From Oryzias latipes (lineage: Eukaryota; Chordata; Actinopteri; Beloniformes; Adrianichthyidae): 64,000 nucleotides of DNA. The notes under the pieces are model-generated. The model made no database searches. It was not told the DNA's origin and worked only from the letters and a program-made list of their open reading frames with translations. Where the stretch lies: positions 6,081,325-6,145,324 of the forward strand of contig NC_019879.2 of assembly GCF_002234675.1 (NCBI RefSeq), in the 5' to 3' direction. The first letter of the stretch is position 1, and each line of letters starts with the position of its first letter. Positions 43,631-55,088 of this stretch are shown here, piece by piece. The position numbers were made by a program, and so were the translations under genes.

Positions 43631-46440
43631 GAACGAACTAGCCTTTACCCCGACCCAGCTGACCCAGAAGGACTTCGCTCCGCCGTAGAGCGACACGGGT
43701 TGTTTTTAGAACTCCTGTACAGCGCACTCACTCGCATCACCACCGTCCAGGAAGATCTGATTTCTCGCATCAAAGGTATAAATCAAACACTCATGGATTT
43801 TTCTGGTCAAGCATCCGCTTCTTCCACCGCAGCTTCACATCCGGTTCACGGCAACGCTTCCCCTTCCGCCCCTGCCATGGATCCTGAAAACATCCGGTCT
43901 CAGCCCGAGCCGTTCCATGGCGACGTGGAGGCCTGCGGCGGATTTCTACTACAATGTCGCCTGATATTTCAACAATCACCCAGGTACTATCACTCTGATC
44001 AACGAAAAATTTCGCTGGTTGTCAACTCACTCCGCAGCAAGGCACTGCAGTGGGCTCAAGCTTTCTTGGCCGCTAACCCTGTCTCTCATCTCCCCTTCGA
44101 GCGATTCATCGGAGAATTTCGGCTCGTATTCGATCTGCCGCGTAAGCAGGAAGAAGCCACCCGGCGGTTACTCAGCCTCAAGCAGCGTAACCGTCCGGTA
44201 AGTGACCACATCATAGACTTCCGCATTTTAGCGGTCGAAGCTGGCAGGCCTGACATCGCGCTCAAGGGGGTTTTCTATCAATCTTTGAACGAAGGGATCA
44301 AAGACCATCTGTGTACACAACCAGAAGCCGATAACTTCGAAGAACTGGTTACCGCCGCTCTCCGTTCCGACATACGGATTCGTGAACGCCAAGCTGAACG
44401 GTGTTTTGAAATTTGGCGTCCACCCTCGGAATCGTTCTTCCACTCTACTCTGTACCACCCACAATCATCTGTCGGCGCAGAAAATCCCAACAGTTCCACC
44501 AAGGAGTCTATGCAAATTGGACATTCGAAGCTTTCACCCGAAGAAAGACTCAAGCGCCGTAATGAGGGGTTGTGTTTTTATTGTGGAGATGCCAGTCATA
44601 TTGTTTCTCAGTGCAAGAACCGTTTAAAACTCCAGGACCCCTCGCTAAGTGACAGGTCGCGAGGGGATCCATCTGAAAGTAAATCCAAGCCTTTTCTTTT
44701 CATGCCTGTCAAGTTCCCAAGTATTAACTATGTTCATGAATGTTATGCCCTCATAGACTCTGGAGCTGAACACAGCCTCATCGATTCATGTCTTGTTCGC
44801 CAACTCGGGTTACCTGTCGAGTCTCTTGAGGCCCCAGTAAAAGCTGCCGGGTTAGGAGGGAAATTGCTGTCCAAAATTACTTCACGCACCGAACCCGTCC
44901 AGCTAATCACTTCCGGTAATCATCGTGAGTATCACCAGTTTTTCATTACCAACTCTCCTCAAACCCCCATTATCTTGGGGTTTTCCCGGCTACATTTACA
45001 TAACCCACAAATTGACTGGTCTAATTCTCGGATCACCAATTGGAGCACCTATTGTATGGCAAATTGTTTACATTCGGCTCTTCCCACTACCGCCTCGACT
45101 AAAATCCCCGATAATGAGAACATTGATCTTTCTAAGGTGCCGTCATGCTACCACGAACTAAAATCCGTTTTTAGTAAGTCCAAGGCGTGTGCGTTACCCC
45201 CTCACAGACCCTACGATTGCGCCATAGACCTTCTCAGTGGTGCCTCCCTCCCTAAGGGGAAATTATACAATCTATCCGGTCCGGAAAAACTCTCTATGGA
45301 GAATTACATTCAGGAAGCCTTGTCTCTTGGGCACATCCGACCTTCCTCCTCCCCTGCGGGGGCTGGATTCTTCTTCGTAGAGAAGAAGGATGGGTCCCTC
45401 AGACCCTGCATTGATTACCGTGAGCTCAACCAAATAACTGTGAAGGATAAGTACTCTCTCCCTCTCCTCAATTCCGTCTTTGATTCCGTTCAGGGTGCTA
45501 ACATCTTTTCCAAATTAGATCTCCGTAATGCCTACCATCTGGTTAGGGTCCGGGAGGGGGACGAATGGAAAACTGCTTTCAACACCCCCCTTGGACACTT
45601 CGAGTACTTAGTCATGCCATTTGGCCTCACCAACGCCCCCGCCATTTTTCAGCGTCTGGTGAATGACGTCCTTCGCGATTATCTCAACCGTTTTGTATTC
45701 ATCTATTTAGATGATATCCTAGTCTACTCCAACAATCCCACGGAACATCGCCACCACGTCAGGTTGGTTCTCGAGCGGCTCAGTTCATCCCCTTACACCA
45801 ACTCCCTTCTGCTACTGAAACTGCCAACATTCTGGTTAACCATGTCTTCCGTCATCACGGCATCCCTTCCGATATTGTGTCTGACCGTGGTCCACAATTC
45901 ACCTCGCAGGTCTGGACGGCTTTCTGCTCCGCCCTCGGAGCCTCCACCAGCCTCACATCTGGATACCACCCGCAATCCAATGGCCAGGCAGAGAGGGCTA
46001 ATCAGGAGTTGGAGGCTGCCCTCCGCTGTTTGGCGGCGCAAAACCCTGAGGACTGGTCGGACTATCTCGTTTGGGTGGAGTATGCACACAATATCCACCC
46101 CTCCTCGGCTACATGCATGTCCCCTTTTAAGGCCTCGTTGGGCTACTCTCCACCTCTGTTCCCCTCACAGGAGCTCGATCTGGCGGTACCTTCAGTCCAA
46201 CTTCATCTGCAGCGCTGTCAGGACGTTTGGCGCCAGGCCAGGGCTGCCCTCCTCCGGACTGCTGAAGGTAACCGCCAGATCGCAAATCGTCACCGTGTTG
46301 CCAGCCCTAACTATGTGCCAGGACAGCAAGTGTGGCTGTCCTCCAGGAACATTCCTCTCCAGGCCACGTCCCGGAAATTGGCGCCGCGTTTCATTGGCCC
46401 ATTCCAAGTGCGATCAATATTAGATAAAATTTGTAAATGT
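43625..46440 (+). pseudogene. Chromovirus copy 2 gag-pol, internally deleted and frameshifted
   Basis: The gag with zinc knuckle CFYCGDASHIVSQC, protease with ALIDSGAEHSLID (intact DSG) and RT with YLDDILVYS are in frame for ~720 codons. At about 45,783-45,815 RT jumps into the integrase ([12 protein letters not shown] region), losing the RT end, RNase H and the integrase N-terminus, and the integrase (45,877-46,406) is in another frame. It stops at FIGPFQ, before the chromodomain. Confidence 0.85.
43632..43642 (+). promoter_or_regulatory. Self-priming site (PBS) of chromovirus copy 2
   Basis: AACGAACTAGC, one base after the LTR, is complementary to 43,286-43,296 in the same element. Compared with copy 1 it differs at one base, and the LTR partner carries the compensating change. 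Confidence 0.75.
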
Positions 46441-46760
46441 TTTTAGGCCTCAGTGCTTCATTTGAGCCACTTGATCAAAAATTTTGCTGCAGATTCTGGA
46501 AAGCGTCTTTAACAGGAATTGCTCAAAGCTGTTCTAACACATTTTTATCTGATCATGTAAATAAGTCTTCCTCATACAGCAGAGTTAGTCGTAGTGTAAC
46601 ACAGGGCTCTGTGCTTGGTCTAATGTGCTTTTGTCTTTGCATGCCTCTATTGGGTAACATTAGCATAAATCACACTTTTTTTCACTATCAGGCAGTTTTG
46701 AAACTTCTCTAAAAAGCTTGTCAAACAAGTGGTTGAACAGGCAATGGCCAAAGGTCAAAT
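46430..46760 (+). repeat. Decayed LINE RT fragment (ancestral intron repeat)
   Basis: VTQGSVLGLMCFCLCMPLLG near 46,590 is a decayed form of the L2-type RT motif GVPQGSILGP...LYMLPLG. Related copies at 48,800-49,010, 59,270-59,530, 60,360-60,720 and inverted at 11,760-12,043. Present in both A and B, so older than the duplication. Confidence 0.6.
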
Positions 46761-46828
46761 TAAGATCTGTTATACAGGGGAACAAAAAGTATTTGTCAGC
46801 CACCAATTCTGCAAGTTCTCCCAGTTAA

Positions 46829-47027
46829 CCCTTGTGCTATCTTAGATGACCCCACCCTTACTTTGACGTGTTCTCCCTACCATGACAAAGGTGGATAAAG
46901 GTGGAAAGATTTCATGTAATCCATGGACACCAGTGAAGATCATAAATCATTGAAAAATGGTTCAGCACACTGTCTAGTGGGTCTAGATGACCCAACTCCC
47001 GTTAAAGTGCCTAGGATAGCACAAGGG
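46829..47027. mobile_element. piggyBac-type MITE in locus A
   Basis: Ends CCCTTGTGCTATC...GATAGCACAAGGG; TTAA on the left. It splits a repeat that is continuous in B (59,590-59,610), so it is specific to A. Confidence 0.8.
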
Positions 47028-47330
47028 TTACAAAGCCTGTAAAGAGGCCTGTAATTTTTTATCATAAGTAAACCCTCAACAATTAAATGCATAAAAATCA
47101 CATTGTTATCTATAAACAAGCAAGATTATTAGTTCTGACAGCCCTGTAACTTCTTCTGTAAGATGATCCTTTGTCCTCCACTTGTTACCTGTATTAATGG
47201 AACCTGTTTGAACTGGTTATCTATATAATAGACACTTGTCCACAACCTCAAGCAGTCGTACTGGAAAGCGTCTTTAACAGTAACTGCTGAAAGCTGTTCT
47301 AAGAAATTTTTTATCTGATCATGTAAATTA

Positions 47331-48796
47331 CCGTAATTTCCGGACTACAAGCCGCTACTTTTTTCCTGCGCTTACAGCCCTGCGGCTTATTCAGTGACGC
47401 GGCTAATTTATGGATTTAATTAGCGGCCGCCATGTACGTACTTTCAAACTCAGTGAATAGTTTGTATTCTTTATCTAACACCAAGCACAAGACATTTATA
47501 TTCAACACACCTCTAAGCAGCCAAACAGCATGGAGTTGACTTCAGGTCTTAGACACTTCAGTCATGGTTCAACAAAATGAAACACGCATGCCCGGCCGCA
47601 TCCCAGAATCCTTTGGGGCCATTAGACCCAACGTGCACGTCATCGCCGCTACAATATGATGAAGCTTTCAAGTTAAAAGCAATCGTTAAAAGCAGCGTAA
47701 AAAAGTCCACCGTCACCAACGGGTTTGGAAAAGCCGGTTTGCTGCGTGACAGAGAGAACAGCGCATGGAGTGAATTTACACTCCATTTACGGTTTCTAAG
47801 GAAACCGTAAAAGCGGAATTTTGCTTTGAAAAACTCACAGCCTCCGTGTGAGCTGGAGACATCTTCTCCTACTGATTGAGCTGCGGGGCCGATGGCAGTC
47901 TGAAGGCTCCCACACGTAACAACGCACCCGCCCCTCATACACAAAACGTACAGTATTAAGTCCGATTGCTTTGCACAGAAACTATTTGCTCCATCCACCG
48001 GCGCAATGGGGACGAAGTGCTCCTCCTTGAAGCAGCCCTGGCCAGAGGTGTCGGAGTAGATAGGAAGGGGAGACAAGGAGCGCGCGGGGCGGGAGCGGAG
48101 CGCAGAGGCGTCCGCGGAGTGCAGAGGCTTCTGAATTCTGACGCACGCGCCGCACTGAGGCGCGCGTATCGCGCTGAGGCGCGCGCTTTTCAGTCGCCGC
48201 TGCTGTATTTTACCGGTGTGTTTTTTAACCAGCCCTGTTACTCCCATAACGCTGCCGCGACACAAGCGGAAGGAGAGCTTTTCCCGTTCACCCTTCCATG
48301 CACTGCTGATACTCATTCTTAAACACGTACAACAGTATGGCGAGCCGGGCATTGGCCCCGCCTTTAGCCCCTAAGACTCATGGGAAATGTGGAATCGCGG
48401 ATGTAAATTTCCTCATCATAACTGAGGGATGTAATGTTGATTATATGGTTACTGTTTGTAATTTTATGTATGATACCTAGATTGTCAATAAGTAAAAAAA
48501 AAATGAAATAAAAACACCATAACTGAGGAACTTGTGAACAGAATAGAGGTCCATGCTGTTTGACAGATGTCGATACACTCAAATGCATGAGCCAGAGGCA
48601 AAGCTGGCACCACCCACAATGTGCTAATGAATTGCACTCACACTGGGATTCTGGCCGTGATCTGTCAGGACGACAATATCGCCTAACACATGTGCGGCTT
48701 GTACTCTGCGCTTGTGTATGTATAAAACTAATTTTACATGTGAAAATAGTGGGTGCGGCTTGTAATCGGGTGCGCTTTGTAGTCCGGAATTTACGG
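47331..48796. mobile_element. pogo/Tigger-like non-autonomous element
   Basis: Termini CCGTAATTTCCGGACTAC and GTAGTCCGGAATTTACGG, flanked by TA on both sides (47,329-47,330; 48,797-48,798), fit Tc1/mariner-pogo insertion. A short frame near 47,640 (QYDEAFKLKAIVK) resembles the N-terminal DNA-binding start of pogo-type proteins. It interrupts the LINE fragment duplicated in B (60,500). GC-rich middle, no DDE domain. Confidence 0.65.
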
Positions 48797-48959
48797 TAGT
48801 CTTCCTCATACAGCAGTGTTAGGCGTGGTTTAACACCAGGCTCTGTGCTTGGTCCAATGTGCTTTTGTCTTTAAATGCCTCTAAAAGGTAATATTATTAG
48901 GCAGCACAGCATAAATCACACTTTTTTTCACTATCTGGCAGTTTTGAAACTTCTCTAAA

Positions 48960-49004
48960 AAGCCTTCAGCTGGTTGAACAAGCTATTTAACCAGCTGAAG
49001 GCTT
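48960..49004. repeat. Perfect 16-bp hairpin
   Basis: AAGCCTTCAGCTGGTT (48,960-48,975) and its exact complement (48,989-49,004) flank a 13-nt spacer. The equivalent in B (about 60,680-60,720) has only the left arm. Confidence 0.85.
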
Positions 49005-49698
49005 TATTGTCATGAAGACTTGATTTTTCAAGGAAATAAAGTCAGAAGATCTGTATTATATTTGACCTTTTAGCTTTTATTGAAGCAGAACCTTAAGAAA
49101 TCTTTATAAACTGATTCTATGGACAAACATATTTGGTTCAGAGACTCATGTAACAAATCAGTCCCTAATGGTTTAAGAAATATCAGTTCAGAAAAGAAAA
49201 ATTAAACTTGGTTTGAGGTACATTTTTTCCATGAAGATCTGTCTTTATGCACCCATTTTTACAGTCTATATTTGCATGTTGGGTAATAATGTTAATATTT
49301 TCTGTGCACCTTTAGTCTTATGGTCTGTTAGCTAACTGCACTTGTTCCACCATCCATTCTGCTTAAGTCACTGATAAAGTTTTGATTTTGGCCTGACTTT
49401 ATTTCAGATGGTGACTCAGTAAGACATTTGTCAGAAATCTCTGACAACAAAGACAATTTGACTGAGCATCTGAATGCTGTTATTGAGAGGATGAATTCCA
49501 GCCTCATTGAAACAACCAAGAAGTTGATGGACATTAAACAGAGTAAGTCTGAAAATCCTTTATTAAAAATGTACAATTGTGAAGATGCAGCCATAATATG
49601 AAGCATTCCAGTGGATTCTCTAAAAGAAAAAAAGAGTAAACAAAAGAAAAGCTACAATTTCTTCACTGACTTCTTCCTTGAATCATTGATGCCTTTTT

Positions 49699-52344
49699 TT
49701 TTTTTTTTTTTTTATTTTATTTTTTTTTTTAACTTGTCCTGTCCAACAGCTAGGCAGACAGATGAGAGCTGAGGGCCTCTTGGGTTGGACATATTTTACT
49801 TTAACAAGAGGGGTTATTAATCTTCAGACAAACCAAAGGTATGTCTGAATAAACCCCTTTTGTAATTGAGGCCAAACTTTATTAATTTCAAACATGTCTG
49901 AAAATCTTTGGTGTTGGACCGGACGGAAAAGAAAGGAGGGGAAGAAGAGAGAGGGACGTTAGAGAGAGGGGGGGTAGGGGGTGATAATAGGAGGGGAAGG
50001 GGGGTAAGACCATGAAGCAGCATAAAGCAACAAGTTTACTGGTTGTTAATCATTATGGTAAGGTTCAAATGTAAAAAAAAATAAAAAAAAGGGCGGAGCC
50101 TGTCCACACACACACTCAAATGTTATAAACACACCTGTTAGTTGCAAAAATGTCCACCTGTCGACATGTACACAAAACAGATAGTGTTCACACGCATACT
50201 TATGCCTTAAAACCAACTAGTGTGATATATTTCAGTCATTCAGTCTGTTGAGCTAACACCTGTGCTCAGGTGAGTGTTTATGTTCTTCTAAAATGGATGG
50301 TGGAACGTGAAAAGAAGGATGGAGAGTGCCCAGCCATCCCCACCCCAAGACCCCCACCGCACCAGCAGCGGCAGCCGGAATCCCCCCAACGCCACACGGG
50401 AACCGGCAGGGAACAACCGCCGCCCGGGCGACCAAGCCCGCCACCCAGGCCAGGGCCAGCAGGGCCGCCGCAAGGCCCCCAGAGCCAGAGAGCAGGGAGG
50501 CACGGAGGGAAAGAGGGCGCCGCCCCAGCCCAACCAGGAGAGCAGCCCCCCCGCCGCGCCGGGAGAACCCAACGCAGGGCCCCACCGGAGAAGGACGCCC
50601 ACAGCCCCAGACGAGCACCCCACCACCACCCTGGAGTTCCGGGCATCCCCCCGCCCCAACCCCAGGTACGAGCCAGGACCCCCCAAGGGAGACCCGCTCC
50701 GCACTCCAGGCAGCCACCCACCCGGCCCACGGTTGGTCCAGGTAGGAGCAAGGCAGGGGCCCGCCGCCCCCGCCCTGAAGGGGGGAACCCCGGGGAAAAA
50801 AGAGGGCCCACAAGGGGTGTTGTAAATATGGCCCGACCAGGCTCGGCCACAGTTGGAAATTTGGCGGGGCCCAGCACTCAGGAGCAAGGACCAGAACCCA
50901 CCCCCCAGGGACACGAACACCCCCGGCTCAGATGTAATGTGAACCCCCCCACCGCGCGGAGAGAGCACCGCCGGGCCCAGGAAGCCGGCACCCCGGGGAC
51001 ACAGCCGCCGTTGCAAAGGGGCCCGTACCCCCCACCAGGGAAGAGGCAGGGGACAGATGGTCCTAGGTCCCACCTTCCTTGCAAAATGTGTGTGCGTGTA
51101 TGTGTGTTTGAGAGAGTGTGTGTGTGCATGTGTGTGTGTTTATGTTGGGATGTATATATTGAGGGGGGAGGGGTGTGTGTACTAAGGGGGGTGCGGTTAA
51201 AATTGGCGGGTAGGGCACTAAGGGGACGTCTCCTGATTACTCACAGTGACGTCCCCTCACCCTCCCCACCAAGGGGCCCTAAATGTCTAAGGTGCGGTTA
51301 AAATTGGCGGGTAGGGTGCTAGGAGGACATCCGCTGCTTGCTGGCAGTGATGTCCAAGCACCCCCCCTACCAAGGGCCCTACATGTCTAAGGTGCAAATA
51401 AAACCGAAAGAGGGGGGGCCCACTCCATACGGCAACCACAGGAGGGGGGTCACTGCCTAGTAAACCCCCCCCCCAAGGCTCATCGCAGGCTAAGCCCCCC
51501 ACCCCTTCACCCTATTATGAGGTGATATGAGGAAGGGGGTAAGTTGGGGACAGATGATAGACTGTCCCCCGGTGGTCAAACAGCCGTCCCCCGCCCCCCC
51601 CCCAGCAAGGGGGCCAGGCCCACCCAGCCCCGGGGCCCCACCCCCGGAGGCGCAGACACCCCAGGCCCAGCACCACCACCCCCACACAGAGAGAGGGGAG
51701 CCAGAAAGCGCCGCCCCCCCCCGGAGCAAGCCCAGGCCCCCACCCCCAAACGCCGGCCCTAGAAGAGCTCTGGTCAGGCCTCGACGGGACCGAGGCAGCC
51801 AACCGGCCGGGGAAACCGCCGATGGCCTCAGCGGAGACCCCGACCCGTCAACCCCCCCTGCCCCGTACCAATAGTGCCCCCCCCCCCTCCCCCAGAATGC
51901 CCCCCCACAGGACAGGGCCGACAAGACCCCCACCCCACCCCCAGACCCCGCAGCCGAAGCGGATGACACCCAGAGCGACCGGGGGCCCCAAGAGGGTTGT
52001 CCCGTCCCGCCCCAGAGCCAGGGAAGGGCCGATCCCAGCCCCAGGTGTAGACGGGAAGCCCATCCAGCGCCGCTGGGCCCCCCCCCCCCGAGCAGCGCCC
52101 CCCGCCAACCCCCCCCAGCACAGGCAAAGGGACCACCCCCCCAAGCCAAGCCAGACCACCACCCCACCCCCCCACCACGCACCCCCACACCCAAGCCCAG
52201 AGGACCACGCAGCGCCCCAGGCCGCCCCACCCAGGCGCCGGACCCGACCCCCCGACCAACGGAGCCCCCACCACCCCCGGCCAGGCACCGGAGGCCCCGA
52301 CCCCCACCCCGGCCCACGGCAGAAGGGCAAGGAGCAGATACGTG
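49699..52344 (-). mobile_element. GC-rich poly(A) retroposon, longest copy
   Basis: Minus orientation, flanked by the perfect duplication CATTGATGCCTTTTT (49,684-49,698; 52,345-52,359). B has the unduplicated equivalent near 61,310. The 3' end (49,735-50,250) matches copies 1 and 3; the 5' ~2 kb are extremely GC-rich and include two ~90-bp near-copies (51,185-51,290 and 51,290-51,400). No coding domain recognised in any frame. Lies in the intron between stalk and lectin-domain exons of locus A. Confidence 0.8.
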
Positions 52345-54549
52345 CATTGATGCCTTTTTGGGATGAGGGTTAGGGTTATAGTAACCATTTTTGACACAGG
52401 AGGAACAGAAAGTGACTTTCTATGAATTTCTTCAGAACCTTTTAACCCATTCAGATCCAGACGCCTGATAGATACCAAGAAACAACATCTGCTTGTTTCA
52501 AACAACTTGTTAATATTTTGTCTTGCTTAAAATGTCAAATGTGTTCCAGGGAAAACAAAATGTGCTGAAAAGTGGATCATATTTGGTTCCTCTTGTCAAC
52601 TCTTATCTGGAGAGTCTAAGTCCTGGGATGAAGCAAGAGAGTTCGACAGAGCCAAAGAAGCTGATCTGGTGGTGATAAACACCAAAGAGGAAAATCTTTT
52701 TTTTTTTTTTTGTCTGTTTTTGGATTACATCAACATTTACAAATCACAAAAGACTAAGCACCTCCCTAAAACGGAATACATTTGAAAAAATGGAAATCAG
52801 GAATTGATTGTCTGATCCACATCAGAAATCAGGGGAGGTTTTAACTTCTGCCAAAGAAAGCGGATTATTCAAGGAAATAAACTCTGGTGTGAATTAGGCC
52901 TTGTAATGTAAATGTATTTATGAAGTCAACCAGGAGCCCCTTTTTGTTTGCCAGAGTATTCTAAACATGTGTGTTAGGTGAATGGTCCAATAAACAGCTG
53001 GGTCGCCCCGGCTGGTTGGCTTTCTCTGTCCCGTCAAGGCCTGACCAGAGCTCTCCCAGGGGCGGCGCCTGGGGGCGGGGGCCTGGACCTGCTCTGGGGG
53101 GGCAGCACTTTCTGGCTCCTCTCTCTCTGTGTGGGGTGGGGGGCATTGTGGGGCCTGGGGGGTCTGCGCTTCAGGATATGGGGCCGCTGGGCTGAGGGGA
53201 CCTGGGCCCTATGCTGGGACGGCTGGGGGACGGCTGTTTGACCACCTGGGGACAGTCTACCAGCTGTCCCGACTTACCCCCTTCCTCATATAATCTCATA
53301 TTAGCTTGAGGGGTGGGGGGTATAGCCTGCGATGCACCTTGGGGGGAGGAGCTACTTGGCAGTGGTCCCCCTTCCGTATGGAATGGACCCCCCCTCTCTC
53401 AGTTTTATTTGCACCTTAGACATGTAGGGCCCTTGGTAGGGGGGTGCTTGGAAATCACTGCCAGCAAGCAGCAGATGTCCTCTTAGTGCCCTACCCACCA
53501 ATTTTAACTGCACCTTAGACATTGGTGGGGAGCATGATAGGACATCACTGTGAGTGATCAGGAGATCTCAGTGCTCTACCCGCCAATTTTAACTGCACCC
53601 CGTTAGTGCACACACCCTTTACTCTTCAAAATATACACTCCAACACACATACATGCACACAGACACCCTCACAAACACACACACATGCATTTCGCAAGGA
53701 AGGTGGGACCTTGGACAATCTGTCCCCTACCCCACTCCTGCTAGGGGGTTCTGGTTCTACTTGGCAACGGCGGCCGTGTTCCCTGGGTGCTGGTTTCCTG
53801 GGCCCGGCAGTCCTCTCTCCACGCAGGAAGAGGGATCCCTGAGCTTTCTGGCAAGGCCAGAAGCCGGGGATCACATCACAACTGAGTCGGAGGTGTCCGT
53901 GTCCCTGTGGTGTGGGCTCTGGTCCTTGCCCCTGAGTGCTGGGCCTCGCCAAATTTCCAACTGTGGCCGAGCCTGGTTGGGCCATATTTACAACACCCCT
54001 TGTGGACCCTATTTTCTCCTGGGTGCCCTCCTCCTGAGCAGGGACGGCTGGCCCCTGCCTTGTTCCTTCCTGGACCAACCATAGGCTGGGTGGGTGGCTG
54101 CCTGGAGTGCGGAGAAGGTCCCCCTTGGGGGGTCCTGGCTCGGACCTCGGGTTGAGGCAGGGGGATGCCCAGAACTCCTGGGTGGTGATGAGGTGCTCGT
54201 CTGGGGTTATGGGCGCTCCTCTGGGGCGGGGCCTTGCGTTGGGCCCTCCCGATGCGGTGGGGGGGCTGCTCTCCTGGTTGGGCTGGAGCTGCACTCTCTG
54301 TCCCCCCATGCCTCCCTTCTCTCTGGCTCTGGGGGCCCCCGTGGCGGTCCCGCTGGCCCTGGCCTGGGTGGCGGATATGGTCGCCCGGGGGGTGGTTGTT
54401 CTCTATCTGCTGCCGTGCGGGCGTTGGTGGGGTGGGGTGGGGGGGTGCGGGGTGTTGGTTCTGGCATAAGTATGCATGTTTGAACATTATTTGTATTGTG
54501 TACATGTTGACATGTGAAAATATTTTGGAGCCAACAGGTATCTAACATT

Positions 54550-55080
54550 AGTCCTGTGCTCAGGTCTCTGCACTGGCTCCCTGTACCTCAAAGAATAGAC
54601 TTCAAAGCAGCTCTGCTTGTGTACAAGTCTCTCCATGGCCACGCACCAAAGTACATCTCTGACATGTTAGTGCCATATGAACCATCTCGTACTCTGAGGA
54701 CCTCAGGGACCGGCCTCCTGTTGATTCCCAGAGTCAGAACTAAACAAGGGGAATCAGCGTTTCAATATTCTGCAGCTAAAATCTGGAACAGCCTCCCTGA
54801 AGGCGTAAGACAGGCCTCTTCTGTGTTCATGTTCAAATCTAGACTTAAAACATTTCTGTTTAGCCGTGTATATGACTGAAAGGTCCTATCTGCACCTTTC
54901 TTTCCTTCCTTTCTTTTTAAATCTTTTTTTTTTCTTCCTTTTCTTTTAAAGTAAATTTTATGTTGATTATTCTATGATGTATTGTGATTTTAATGCATTT
55001 TTCTGTTTTGTGAAGCACCTTGAATTACTTTGTGTACGAATTGTGCTATACAAATAAACTTGCCTTGCCTTGCCTTGCCT
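54550..55080 (+). pseudogene. L2-type LINE, C-terminal fragment with TTGCC tail
   Basis: The open frame VLRSLHWLPVPQRIDFKAAL to FKSRLKTFLFSRVYD is the conserved end of fish L2 ORF2, followed by the usual 3' UTR and (TTGCC)n at 55,060-55,079. It is 5'-truncated to ~110 codons. Confidence 0.8.
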
Positions 55081-55088
55081 ATCTGAGT

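Larger units (their letters stand above)
43179..46406 (+). mobile_element. Chromovirus copy 2: 5' LTR plus deleted gag-pol, no 3' LTR
   Basis: The LTR 43,179-43,630 starts TGTCACGG. The gag-pol resembles the element at 13,634 but is deleted internally and ends inside the integrase at 46,406. The 5-bp AGTGC on each side (43,174-43,178; 46,407-46,411) behaves as a target duplication, since B has the uninterrupted intron (59,260-59,275). The right end reads ...CCATTCCA. Confidence 0.8.
34801..52695 (+). pseudogene. C-type lectin locus A (type II receptor), pseudogene expanded by insertions
   Basis: Exons by comparison with gene B: 34,801-34,870 (cytoplasmic), 34,947-35,045 (membrane span; GVITFMVMLSVLL), 49,408-49,542 (stalk; GDSVRHLSEISDNKDNLTEH), 52,550-52,695 (first third of the lectin domain). 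Defects: codon 11 of exon 1 is TAA (34,831-34,833) where B has GAA. In the lectin exon the conserved Cys after REF is Asp. The splice donor after 52,695 is replaced by a T-run. No later domain exons occur before gene B. Splice phases (1-1-1) are otherwise conserved. The introns, ~0.1-4 kb in B, swell to 14 kb through at least eight insertions. An internal ATG rescue is unlikely given the other damage. Confidence 0.82.

Noticed and set aside
50253..52505. Open frames of 139-343 codons on both strands, collagen-like in appearance
   Set aside because: Same reason: they lie within the GC-rich retroposon, without codon-position bias or a known domain.
52961..54505. GC-rich open frames near 53,000-54,500
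   Set aside because: Third copy of the same retroposon; no frame is conserved among copies.
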